Positions 50,661 through 58,487 of a stretch of 64,000 bases of DNA are shown in pieces. The stretch covers positions 134,957 to 198,956 of the forward strand of contig JADKAE010000012.1 of assembly GCA_016715405.1 (NCBI GenBank), in the 5' to 3' direction. The notes under the pieces were generated by a model. The model made no database searches. It was not told where the DNA came from and was given only the letters and a program-made list of their open reading frames with translations. Numbering within the stretch: position 1 is the stretch's first letter; the number at the start of each line of letters is the position of its first letter. The translations under genes were made by a program, and so were the position numbers. Source of the DNA: Saprospiraceae bacterium (GTDB lineage: Bacteria > Bacteroidota > Bacteroidia > Chitinophagales > Saprospiraceae).

Positions 50661-51698
50661 TTATGTATTTAAATAAATATTTATATTATCTGATTCCAAT
50701 TTATACTCATTTTTAGGGTCACAGGGCAGGGTAGGGGCATGGAGTCCTTTCGGCCAGCTTACGGCGCCTGTCAACACTCGTGCTTCATCCCAAAGGTTTG
50801 CGGAAATAAAGCTTGAAAGCAAAGTCGGGCCGCCTTCCACCAAGAGTATACCAATTTTGCGAAGATACAAATGGTGGAGTAATCGAGGCAATAAGGCGTC
50901 CCAATCTTCGATAACAAAATAATCTACGCCGTCGATGGGTTGGGGTGGTTCGGAGGCGGTTACGACCAGGGTATGGGCTTTGCCGTCAAAAAGAGCTAAG
51001 TTGGGAGTAAGTGTCTGAAACCTGTCGAGTACAATACGCAGGGGGGATTTTCCGAAATAATGCCGGGTAGTAAGTGCGGGGTTATCTACTTCAGCCGTAC
51101 GAGTACCTACCAAAATCGCATCTGTTTCGGAGCGCCATTTGTGTACCAGTCTCTTCGTGTAATCAGAAGTTATCCATTCCTGCTGATTGTCAGTGCGCGC
51201 GATAAACCCATCAAGCGTCTTTGCGTATTTCAGGATGATATAAGGCCTTTGTTGCGAGACGAACATATTTCTTGGAGCGCTCAGGCGGTCACCTGCCTGC
51301 TGAAGCACACCGGTCACTACTTCTATGCCAGCCTGGCGCAACAGCTCAATGCCGCGGCCATTTACGCCTGGGGTATGATCGGTTGAGGCTATGACCACTT
51401 TGGGAATGCGATTTTCAATAATAAGCGACGTGCAGGGAGGAGTATGGCCGTAAATGCAGCAAGGTTCTAGTGAAACGAAGAGGGTAGAACCCGGTATCAA
51501 ATGCCTGTCGGCAGCTTTTACGCTCGCCAGCGCATGGACTTCTGCGTGCGCTTGACCGTGTTTTTTGTGGTACCCTTCGCCGATAATACGATCATTATAT
51601 ACCAGCACAGCCCCCACGCAGGGGTTGGGAGAGGCGGCGCCCAGGCCCAATTTGGCCAAATCAAAGCAGCGCTGCATAAAAAATTCGTTTTCAAGCAT
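50661..51698 (-). CDS. ribD: riboflavin biosynthesis deaminase/reductase RibD
   Basis: RibD performs the deamination and reduction steps after GTP cyclohydrolase II. The N-terminal deaminase domain has zinc ligands in GQAHAEVHAL and SLEPCCIYGHTPPCTSL, plus ASPNPCVGAVLV. The reductase domain follows from about residue 145, with PYIILKYAKTLDGFIA, ILVGTRTAEVDNPALTTR and the glycine-rich ILLVEGGPTLLSSF. The 345-residue length is normal and the gene is intact. No FMN riboswitch or other rib gene is adjacent. Confidence 0.95.
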   Translation of the reverse strand: MLENEFFMQRCFDLAKLGLGAASPNPCVGAVLVYNDRIIGEGYHKKHGQAHAEVHALASVKAADRHLIPGSTLFVSLEPCCIYGHTPPCTSLIIENRIPKVVIASTDHTPGVNGRGIELLRQAGIEVVTGVLQQAGDRLSAPRNMFVSQQRPYIILKYAKTLDGFIARTDNQQEWITSDYTKRLVHKWRSETDAILVGTRTAEVDNPALTTRHYFGKSPLRIVLDRFQTLTPNLALFDGKAHTLVVTASEPPQPIDGVDYFVIEDWDALLPRLLHHLYLRKIGILLVEGGPTLLSSFISANLWDEARVLTGAVSWPKGLHAPTLPCDPKNEYKLESDNINIYLNT

Positions 51699-51890
51699 AA
51701 AAAAAACTAATTAGTGCTTAAATTTGAGGAAACATGGACAAACACACTAACTTGGTGCCTTCTCTTCTATAATCCCATATTTATTCTTCTAACCCTCGAG
51801 CCAAAGTATTGGTTTTTGCTCTTGCTCGTGCTAGGCTACATCAATGCCGGGCAGAGTCAGTTTATTATAAACATCTAAAACCTGTCGAGC

Positions 51891-52421
51891 GTGTTGTACA
51901 AAGTAAAATTAAAAAACGCCGATGATGAAGTTTTATTAGACGACCAGGTATACGAATACCTTACCTCTGACCCTTATCTGGTAAAAGTAGACTTCATCAA
52001 CAATCTCCGTAAGCACTCCAGTGGATGTGCCGTTTTCCAGAAAACATGGAAAAAAGCGGATGGCAGTTACAAAACGGAAACCATCTACCTGCACAAACTC
52101 ATTGCAGAGAAGTTTTTGACAAAAACAAAATCGAAGGAGAAAAACCTGGTAGGCGCCAAAAACAGCAACAAGCTGGATTGCCGGCTCGAAAACCTGATCT
52201 ACCGATCGCGCTCGGTGGCGAGTAGGAAACGCAAGACCAGCAGCAAGGCGGGCTATACCGGTGTATACAAAGAAAACAACCGCTACAGGGCTGTCATATC
52301 AATTAATCGAAAATCCGTACACATCGGCATGTTTGCTACGGCAGAAGAAGCTGCACAGGCATATAACAAGAAATCCAAGGAGTTATATGGCGATGATGGC
52401 AAGCAAAATGTGATTAAATAA
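51891..52421 (+). CDS. AP2-domain protein with degenerate HNH-like region
   Basis: A 176-residue basic protein starting at GTG (MLYKVKLKNADDE). Residues about 64-106 align with the HNH homing-endonuclease pattern (YLHKLIAEKFL, NKLDCRLENLIY), but the usual VxH before the loop reads VGAKNSN, so an expected catalytic histidine is missing. Residues about 119-170 form an AP2/ERF-type DNA-binding domain (GYTGVYKENNRYRAVISI, HIGMFATAEEAAQAYNK). HNH-AP2 proteins are typical of mobile homing endonucleases. Here a DNA-binding role is more likely than cleavage. No mobile element surrounds it. Confidence 0.82.
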   Translation: MLYKVKLKNADDEVLLDDQVYEYLTSDPYLVKVDFINNLRKHSSGCAVFQKTWKKADGSYKTETIYLHKLIAEKFLTKTKSKEKNLVGAKNSNKLDCRLENLIYRSRSVASRKRKTSSKAGYTGVYKENNRYRAVISINRKSVHIGMFATAEEAAQAYNKKSKELYGDDGKQNVIK

Positions 52422-52426
52422 GCTGA

Positions 52427-53096
52427 TTATTTTTTGATGGCGCGGGTCATCTCTCTTTTGCCGGGGGGACCTGGTAGTGCTTCGACTTGAAAGCCAAGTT
52501 CGGTTAGTGTACGTTTTACGATTCCTTTTGCGCAATACGTCACCAAAACGCCTCCCGGTTTCAGTGCGCGGTAAATTCGCGCCAGCACGGGAGAGTCCCA
52601 CAACTCAGGCTGGGCACTGGGAGCAAAAGCGTCATAATAAACCAAATCGTATTGCTCTTCTTCGTCGAGCTGTTCGATGGGCATATGTCGCTTGCGCAGA
52701 TTAAAAAACGGGGTTATGGCATGCCATTCTTCCCAACTGTTGAGATGCAGCGCCATAAAGTTCTCACGGGCGTCTGCTTCAACAACCTGCGTGGGATAAT
52801 TAAGCGCAATGGCATCATCAGAGGCAATAGGATAGGCTTCTATGGCGTCGTACCACAAATGCACTTCTCTTTTTAGCCTCCAGCAGGCTTAAAAAAGCGT
52901 TTAATCCGCTGCCGAACCCCATTTCAAGTATGCGAATCTCTTTGCGCAGCGGAATTACATAATATAATCCGGCGGAGATAAATACATGGCGTGATTCCTG
53001 GATAGCGCCGTAGCGGGAATGGTAGCTTTCGCCAAAGCGGGAGGAATATAGCGTATGCGAGCCGTCTTGTGTCTCGATGATTGTACTCATCACCAC
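52427..53096 (-). CDS. mnmD: tRNA mnm5s2U34 methyltransferase-type protein, MnmD (frameshifted)
   Basis: The MnmD-type SAM methyltransferase acts on the wobble uridine in tRNAs with 5-aminomethyl-2-thiouridine. The start is MSTIIETQDGSHTLYSSRFG, with GESYHSRYGAIQESRHVFI and the SAM motif ILEMGFGSGLNAFLSLLEA. A one-base indel near 52865 shifts the frame to HLWYDAIEAYPIA. The C-terminal landmarks are YDLVYYDAFAPSAQPELW and YRALKPGGVLVTYCAKG. At about 222 codons it is a stand-alone MnmD, without the MnmC oxidase half. It converges with the AP2 gene. Confidence 0.88.
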
Positions 53097-53107
53097 CCAA
53101 CGGGGCT

Positions 53108-53269
53108 CTATTTTACTGCCGTGGCCACACCTTTTATCGCCTCTACAGCAATTTTATTTACTGAAAAGTTGTTGGGGCAACCATAACCGCGGTTGCAAGA
53201 GGTAAAGCTTGCTGCCAACAGTAAAAGGGCTAACGCGGCGAATATCGATTTAAACTGTCTGCCTTTCAT
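53108..53269 (-). CDS. small 53-residue lipoprotein
   Basis: A short frame starting at ATG 53269 and ending with TAG at 53108-53110. It encodes MKGRQFKSIFAALALLLLAA followed by SFTSC, a good signal peptide and lipobox with Cys25. The mature part is only 29 residues and carries two more cysteines or glycines in NRGYGCPNNFSV. It lies 11 bp upstream of mnmD on the same strand, so it may be co-transcribed. Function unknown. It is too short for statistical certainty, but the signal-peptide pattern is convincing. Confidence 0.6.
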   Translation of the reverse strand: MKGRQFKSIFAALALLLLAASFTSCNRGYGCPNNFSVNKIAVEAIKGVATAVK

Positions 53270-53358
53270 GGAGTTTAATTAAGATATGTTAATGGAATAG
53301 ATTGGTTAAACGCGATTAGTCTGACAATTGTTGTATTAACCGCAAAATTAATGATTTC

Positions 53359-53388
53359 TTGTACTTAATGCCTGTTTTATTATTTTTG
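53359..53388 (+). promoter_or_regulatory. Bacteroidetes-type promoter of pdhB
   Basis: TTG (53359-53361), a 19-bp spacer and TATTTTTG (53381-53388) match TTG-N19-TAnnTTTG. It ends 34 bp before the pdhB ATG and lies in an A/T-rich gap between divergent genes. Confidence 0.78.
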
Positions 53389-53422
53389 CAACGTTTTTTT
53401 TACACAGTAACAGCCAATTAAT

Positions 53423-54409
53423 ATGCCAAGAACGATATCTCTAAGAGAAGCCCTGCGCGAGGCCATGTCAGAAGAAATGCGCCGCGACGAAAATGTGTTC
53501 CTGATGGGGGAGGAAGTTGCAGAATACGATGGCGCCTACAAAGTTAGTAAAGGCATGCTCCAGGAGTTTGGCCCCAAGCGGGTTATCGACACACCTATTG
53601 CCGAGCTGGGCTTTACGGGCATCGGCGTAGGCGCTGCTATGAACGGACTCCGTCCCATCATAGAATTCATGACCTGGAACTTTGCGGTACTGGCTTTTGA
53701 CCAGATCGTAAACAACGCAGCCAAAACGCTCTCGCAATCGGCCGGAAGCTTCAAATGCCCGATCGTATTTAGAGGCCCTTCGGGTTCAGCAGGGCAATTG
53801 GCGCAGCAACACTCACAAACTTTCGAAAGCTGGCTGGGTAATGTGCCGGGGCTCAAAGTGATCTCGTGTGTAGATCCAGCCGATGCCAAGGGACTCTTAA
53901 AATCCGCCATTCGCGATGACGACCCGATTTGTATCATGGAATCGGAGCTTTTGTACGGCATGGAAGGCGAGGTTCCCGACGGCGAGTACCTGGTTCCCAT
54001 TGGCGTGGCCGCAGTGAGGAAAACGGGTACGGATGTCACGCTTGTATCATACAACAAGCTGATGCTGCCCACTATGAAAGCTGCTGAAGAGCTGGAAAAA
54101 GAAGGAATTTCGGCGGAAGTAATCGATCTTCGTACTATACGCCCACTGGATTTTCATACGATCGTACAATCTGTAAAAAAGACCAACAGGCTTGTCGTTA
54201 TTGACGAATCGTGGCCGTTTGCAGGCGTTTCTGCCGAAGTAGCCTACGAAATACAGAAATACGCCTTCGATTACCTCGATGCTCCCATCACACGCGTCAA
54301 CGTAGCAGATACATCGCTGCCGTATGCGCCTACGCTGGTAGAAGAGTATTTGCCCAATCCCGCAAAGATTATTAAAGCAGTAAAGGAAGTGTTATATATA
54401 GCCCGGTAG
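53423..54409 (+). CDS. pdhB: pyruvate dehydrogenase E1 component subunit beta
   Basis: E1-beta of the pyruvate (or another branched/2-oxo acid) dehydrogenase complex, which binds thiamine diphosphate together with the alpha subunit. The start MPRTISLREALREAMSEEMR, the segment FLMGEEVAEYDGAYKVSKGM, RVIDTPIAELGFTGIGVGAA and GPSGSAGQLAQQHSQTFESW are characteristic. The C-terminal transketolase domain contains VIDLRTIRPLDFHTIVQSV. Its 328 residues are normal and the gene is intact. The alpha, E2 and E3 genes are not adjacent. A strong hairpin terminator follows. Confidence 0.94.
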   Translation: MPRTISLREALREAMSEEMRRDENVFLMGEEVAEYDGAYKVSKGMLQEFGPKRVIDTPIAELGFTGIGVGAAMNGLRPIIEFMTWNFAVLAFDQIVNNAAKTLSQSAGSFKCPIVFRGPSGSAGQLAQQHSQTFESWLGNVPGLKVISCVDPADAKGLLKSAIRDDDPICIMESELLYGMEGEVPDGEYLVPIGVAAVRKTGTDVTLVSYNKLMLPTMKAAEELEKEGISAEVIDLRTIRPLDFHTIVQSVKKTNRLVVIDESWPFAGVSAEVAYEIQKYAFDYLDAPITRVNVADTSLPYAPTLVEEYLPNPAKIIKAVKEVLYIAR

Positions 54410-54457
54410 AGTAGGGGAGATTGGGGACTTCTGGTCTTTGAGTCTGCTGGTGTCTAA

Positions 54458-54514
54458 AAACAAAAAACGCCTTAAAGCAAACAAATTGTTTTGTTTTTTG
54501 GGCGTTTTTTGTTT
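54458..54514 (+). terminator. terminator after pdhB
   Basis: AAACAAAAAACGCC (54458-54471) pairs with GGCGTTTTTTGTTT (54501-54514), a 14-bp stem, and the inner CAAACAAA also pairs with TTTGTTTT-like sequence. The T-run on the right arm suits rho-independent termination 49 bp past pdhB. Confidence 0.85.
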
Positions 54515-55003
54515 GAGCGTGTGTGCGTGGTTTTTGTTTCTGTTTCGTGTGACTACTAAGTTTAGGTTCCTGTAAATGTCCTGAATTTCCAAAAGTATGG
54601 TAGCCAGCATGTAGAAGTTAGCTTAATGGCGAACAGATACATTAGAAGTCTCAAACCAGGCTATTATCAATGCCGCGGCAGGTTGTAAGAAGATTATACT
54701 ATCCGGAGTTTGAATTTTTCTTACATTATTTTCCTATAATTTATATTATGTTAAATAGCGTTTAGCTGTTAGCGACCAGCACTTAGCTGCCTGGATTTAT
54801 TTTCGGTTCTTAGACTGTTTAGTGCTTATAATCGCAAAGTCCCAAAGCCTGATAGTCCACCTGGCCCCAGTACCAGGTCTGGGCCTGCTGCTCCCCTACT
54901 CTATGACTAGCATAAAAAAAGCTCCCCCGCTACCAGGAAAGCTTTGCACATATAACATGGGTGATTTCTTTCTTTGTTCGCCAATAATCGCCCCCTCTCC
55001 CCC
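54515..55003. other. gene-free stretch of about 490 bp
   Basis: No frame here has a family signature, signal peptide or good start context; the longest open frame (54822-55019) is low-complexity and serine/proline-rich by chance. There is no tRNA-like cloverleaf that I can support. A short imperfect hairpin, GGCCC (54863-54867) with GGGCC (54881-54885), is present. The stretch may hold a regulatory RNA or decayed sequence. Confidence 0.5.
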
Positions 55004-55092
55004 AATGCCATTAAGTTAAGCTTCAAGGGAGGTGCATGTTTACTAAACTTCCGAAAGTTTAGTAAACATGATAAGCTTAACTTAATGGCATT
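55004..55092. repeat. nested perfect palindromes (89 bp)
   Basis: An outer 20-bp inverted repeat, AATGCCATTAAGTTAAGCTT (55004-55023), is exactly matched at 55073-55092. Inside it an independent 15-bp perfect hairpin, ATGTTTACTAAACTT (55036-55050) with AAGTTTAGTAAACAT (55055-55069), closes around CCGA. The two stems are separated by a 12-base spacer on the left and 3 bases on the right. It lies 18 bp past the stop of the minus-strand glucosaminidase gene, so termination is one possible role. A mobile palindromic repeat or recombination site is another. Confidence 0.85.
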
Positions 55093-55109
55093 GCCCTCGC
55101 CAAGTCGCC

Positions 55110-55946
55110 TTAGGCTTGCTGATCATACCGATACAGCCGCAGCTCCTCGATAATCTTGATCACTTTCTCCGCATAACGCTTATCCGTGGCGTAGCCGGCT
55201 CTCTTGAGGCCGTGGGCCCAGGCTTTGTAATCTGTGACGGCCAGGCGCTGTAGATGGCGGTAACGGGCGCTGTTGAGCAACTTGGAGTGCTCCCTGAAGC
55301 TCTGCCAGGGCGTGTCGAATACGCGGAACATATCGAATACGCTGTCGTCGGTGTAATTGCGGCAGGTGCAGCCACGGCACTTGGTACGGCACTTGATGCC
55401 GAAATGGTTGTTGGATTCTACCGACAAGCGGCTGTCGCCGGCGTTGGATTCGAGCAAGCCCTGCGCCAACGTGATGCTGGCAGGGATGCCGAATTGCTGC
55501 ATTTCTTCAATGGCTATGGGCGCAAAACGGGTTACGTAGTCTTTGCAGACGGCTATTTTCTCCTCGGCGATGGCCGGGTCTATTCCCTTGCGCTCGGCAT
55601 AATCAGGGCTTAACACGAAGGTCAGGTTGGAAAAGGTATTGGCCGTCCGGTCTTTCCACTTGGGCTTTGCCGACTTGATTTCAGCCACCGGTTTGGCTTC
55701 TATTTCCTCACTTTCGTGAAATAGAGCGGGAAGAATGGACATTTTGGTGTTTTCTTCCACCCCCCCTACCCTATGGCTCTGGGCGCCCATGGTGAACTCA
55801 ATGCTGATGTCTTTTTTGAAAAAAATATAAGCTAACATGCTCAAAACGAATAGCTTAAACCAACTTATGGATAGCTTTGAAGCCAGCGCTGCCGACAAGG
55901 CGCCCGCCTGCGCAAAATGCCAGGATATGGGTAGAGTTTTGGTCAT
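55110..55946 (-). CDS. glucosaminidase-domain (FlgJ/LytG-like) peptidoglycan hydrolase
   Basis: An N-terminal anchor helix (SWFKLFVLSMLAYIFF) precedes a linker and a C-terminal mannosyl-glycoprotein endo-beta-N-acetylglucosaminidase domain (about residues 125-280 from the chosen ATG at 55946, MTKTLPIS). Landmarks are IPASITLAQGLLESNAGDS with the catalytic glutamate, NNHFGIKCR, a cysteine-rich CRTKCRGCTC insertion, and FDTPWQSFREHSKLLNSAR. It would cut glycan strands in the periplasm. No LysM domain is seen. The start at 55976 is an alternative that adds ten residues. Confidence 0.88.
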   Translation of the reverse strand: MTKTLPISWHFAQAGALSAALASKLSISWFKLFVLSMLAYIFFKKDISIEFTMGAQSHRVGGVEENTKMSILPALFHESEEIEAKPVAEIKSAKPKWKDRTANTFSNLTFVLSPDYAERKGIDPAIAEEKIAVCKDYVTRFAPIAIEEMQQFGIPASITLAQGLLESNAGDSRLSVESNNHFGIKCRTKCRGCTCRNYTDDSVFDMFRVFDTPWQSFREHSKLLNSARYRHLQRLAVTDYKAWAHGLKRAGYATDKRYAEKVIKIIEELRLYRYDQQA

Positions 55947-56041
55947 AGCTTGTGAATTTGTGAAAACGAATTTCAAAAATAAAACAATTAGTTTAGTTAC
56001 ACAACTTTTTGTTTTGTTTTCAGAGATTTTTTTTTACCACA

Positions 56042-56076
56042 GAGTTACACGAAGTTTACACGGAGTTACACGGAGT
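56042..56076 (+). repeat. short degenerate direct repeats
   Basis: Three near-copies of AGTTACACGG stand in tandem (AGTTACACGA, AGTTTACACGG, AGTTACACGG) after a T8 tract. It is a low-copy A/C/G repeat of the kind scattered between genes in many Bacteroidota and is not a CRISPR. It lies about 90 bp before the GlcNAc kinase start. Confidence 0.6.
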
Positions 56077-56133
56077 GGGTTTATCTCTTGGCAAATAATC
56101 TCTTGAAGTGTTTACTTAGTGTATAATTTACAC

Positions 56134-56141
56134 TACTTTTG
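56134..56141 (+). promoter_or_regulatory. -7 element upstream of the GlcNAc kinase remnant
   Basis: TACTTTTG matches TAnnTTTG and ends 21 bp before the ATG at 56163. There is no clear TTG at -33. Confidence 0.45.
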
Positions 56142-56162
56142 TAACAACAAACACAGCCGGTT

Positions 56163-56781
56163 ATGATAATCGTAGCAGACAGTGGGTCGACAAAAGCAGA
56201 TTGGAAGATCATCGGAAAGCAAGGTGTGGAGAGCGTGGGCACGATGGGATTTAACCCCGTTTTTCACTCTTCAGAAGTGATCAAACGCGAATTGGATAAA
56301 GCGCTGGGCAATACCTATAAAAGGGACGAGGCCACGCACGTGTACTACTACGGTTCGGGTTGCTGGGATGAAAAACGGCAGGAGATCGTCTCTCAAGCGC
56401 TGCGCCAGATCTTTTCGCGTGCCGATGTGGAAGTGGAACACGACCTGCTGGGCGCCGCCAGGGCTACCTGCGGTAACGATCCGGGCATTGCCTGCATATT
56501 GGGCACCGGCTCTAATACGTGTTTGTTTGACGGCTACGACGTGACGGATAACGTGACTAACCTGGCAAAAGCTCCTATACAACTCCTTTGTAGAGTTTAT
56601 TGACAAGCATATTCGCAAATACAAGGGGCACCTCACCCTAACTGTGCACTTCATAAGTTCTATCGCCTCTACCTTCCAGAAATTCATCAAAATAGCATTG
56701 CAGGAACGCGACATACAACCCGGCGTCTTTATTAAAAAACCTATAGACCAGCTGGTCACATTTCACACCCAACAACAATAA
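56163..56781 (+). pseudogene. N-acetylglucosamine kinase-like (BadF/BadG) with internal deletion
   Basis: The N-terminal part has the ATPase motif VADSGSTKADWKIIG and the second phosphate loop CILGTGSNTCLFDG (to about residue 125). After DNVTNLAKA the expected GYLIGDEGSG segment and the following helices are absent. A different frame then gives SFVEFIDKHIRKYKGHL and ends ALQERDIQPGVFIKKPIDQL. The retained parts total about 200 residues against about 280 in the family, so roughly 80 residues are lost near 56565-56590. That region contains the second half of the active site. Either the gene is dead or the assembly dropped a segment. Confidence 0.8.
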
Positions 56782-56799
56782 CAAAAGGCAAGGTCATAT

Positions 56800-57783
56800 A
56801 TGAGCAGGGAAATCAAGCGTATAGCCGTCTTCACCTCCGGTGGCGACGCGCCAGGCATGAATGCAGCCATCAGAGCGGTAGTGCGGACCGCTGCATACAA
56901 TGACCTACACGTCTACGGCATATCCCGCGGATACGAAGGCATGATCGACGGCGAATTGGCCAGGTTGGATGTCAGGGATGTGGGCAATATTATCCACCGC
57001 GGCGGTACGATGCTGAAGACCGCGAGAAGCCAGCGTTTTATCACAGCCGAAGGCCGGAAAATGGCCTACGAGTCGCTGCTGGCCTACGATATCGATGCCT
57101 GCATAGCCATTGGCGGCAACGGTACTTTTACCGGCGCCGATATTTTTTCAAGAGAATACGACATACCCATGATAGGTGTGCCCGGCACGATCGACAACGA
57201 CCTGTACGGCACCGATTTTACGATCGGCTTTGATACGGCGGTTAACACGGCCATCGAAGCAGTCGACAAGATCCGCGACACCGCCGACTCGCACAATCGC
57301 TTGTTTTTTGTGGAGGTAATGGGCCGCAATTCCGGCTTTATCGCCCTGAGTACGGCCATCTGCACAGGCGCGGGCAGCGTGTTAATTCCGGAGATTGACA
57401 CAAGTATTGAGGAGTTGATCGATTTGCTAAGAAAAGGCGTCAAGCGCAAGAAGTTATTCAGTGTGGTTATTGTAGCCGAAGGCCACCCACAAGGCGGCGC
57501 TGCGCAGATCGCTCAAAAAGTAAAAGAAGCCTTTGATTATTACGATACCAAGGTGGCAATTATCGGCCACCTGCAGCGCGGGGGCTCCCCTACCGGCTTC
57601 GACCGACTGTTGGCCAGCCGGCTGGGCTTTTCAGCCGTTGAAGCGCTGCTACAGGGCAAAAGCAATGTGATGGTGGGTTTGGTACACGACAGTATCAGCT
57701 ATACGCCGTTTGCAGAGGCTATCAAACAGGACAAACCTCTGAATAGCGACCTGGTAAGGATGGCGGAAGTGCTGGCTATCTAG
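56800..57783 (+). CDS. pfkA: 6-phosphofructokinase
   Basis: It phosphorylates fructose 6-phosphate to the 1,6-bisphosphate in glycolysis. Motifs: FTSGGDAPGMNAAIRAVVR, the catalytic GTIDNDLYGTDFTIGFDTAVN and the substrate-binding GHLQRGGSPTGFDR. The nucleotide loop reads AIGGNGTFTGAD, where E. coli PfkA has GGDG. Position 107 is therefore Asn instead of the Mg-binding Asp. The gene is 327 residues and intact. It is the third gene after the glucosaminidase and the kinase remnant but has 18 bp of its own leader, so it may be co-transcribed with the remnant. Confidence 0.93.
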   Translation: MSREIKRIAVFTSGGDAPGMNAAIRAVVRTAAYNDLHVYGISRGYEGMIDGELARLDVRDVGNIIHRGGTMLKTARSQRFITAEGRKMAYESLLAYDIDACIAIGGNGTFTGADIFSREYDIPMIGVPGTIDNDLYGTDFTIGFDTAVNTAIEAVDKIRDTADSHNRLFFVEVMGRNSGFIALSTAICTGAGSVLIPEIDTSIEELIDLLRKGVKRKKLFSVVIVAEGHPQGGAAQIAQKVKEAFDYYDTKVAIIGHLQRGGSPTGFDRLLASRLGFSAVEALLQGKSNVMVGLVHDSISYTPFAEAIKQDKPLNSDLVRMAEVLAI

Positions 57784-57797
57784 TCCCTCCCACACTC

Positions 57798-58436
57798 TCA
57801 CCCTCTCTTCAGGGCACTCCGCTGATGGATGCCTTCTTCGTGTTTCCTGACATACTCCTGGAAAAGGGCTTCCTGCTCGGCCTCGCTGAGGGGTAAATTT
57901 TTATCGTACATGCCTTTAGACTGGCGTTGGCGGTAGGCTTCGTAGAGCGTGACGGCGCAGGCCACCGAAATATTCAGGCTCTCGGCCATGCCTATTTGCG
58001 GGATCACAAAATGGGCGTCGCACTGGGCTGCCACCTCGTCGGTAATTCCATTTTTTTCGTTACCAAACAGCAAAGCGACAGAGCCGGTTAGGTCGAGTTC
58101 GTAGAGCGAAGTGGCGTTTTCATTGAGGCGGGTGCCTAAAATACGCTGGTAATGTTGCCTGACATGAGCAAAACAAGCGGTGATATCTGCGTAAAAATGT
58201 ACGTCGAGCCAGCGGCGGGCCCCACCGGAAGTGCGTCGACCCAGCGGCAACGAGTCGATTTGCTGTAATTCAGGCTCCGTATACAACACAAAGACCTCCA
58301 TTATGCCCACCGAATCACAGCTTCTCAAGACGGCGCCAATATTATGAGGGTCGATTACATTCTCAAGAATGACCGTCAGATTGGGCTGCCTCCTGGAAGC
58401 TACCCGCTTGAATTTTTCTTCGCGCTGAGCATTCAT
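57798..58436 (-). CDS. TrmH/SpoU-family RNA 2'-O-methyltransferase
   Basis: A 212-residue SPOUT methyltransferase that modifies ribose in tRNA or rRNA. The three family motifs are NVIDPHNIGAVLRSCDSVGI, ALLFGNEKNGITDEV and AESLNISVACAVTLYEAYR, in order and correctly spaced. The short N-terminus and lack of an L30e domain fit TrmH (Gm18) better than RlmB, but the exact target is uncertain. It follows the PBP1-like gene by 51 bp on the same strand and may be in its transcript. Confidence 0.9.
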   Translation of the reverse strand: MNAQREEKFKRVASRRQPNLTVILENVIDPHNIGAVLRSCDSVGIMEVFVLYTEPELQQIDSLPLGRRTSGGARRWLDVHFYADITACFAHVRQHYQRILGTRLNENATSLYELDLTGSVALLFGNEKNGITDEVAAQCDAHFVIPQIGMAESLNISVACAVTLYEAYRQRQSKGMYDKNLPLSEAEQEALFQEYVRKHEEGIHQRSALKRG

Positions 58437-58487
58437 GGCTTTGGTTATCCAATCCCACCCTCCCTCCTCTCCTCTCCCACTCTCTTC

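Noticed and set aside
51807..51878. Signal-peptide-like stub (YWFLLLLVLGYINAGQSQ) before the AP2 gene
   Set aside because: It has no start codon and stops after 24 codons; too short to call a gene, although it could be a remnant.
54600..54700. Possible tRNA (GTTAGCTTAATGGCGAAC resembles a D-arm)
   Set aside because: No acceptor stem, anticodon arm or TTC-type T-loop can be fitted around it.
56042..56076. Short direct repeats as a CRISPR remnant
   Set aside because: Units are about 11 bp, degenerate and lack spacers; no cas gene is present.
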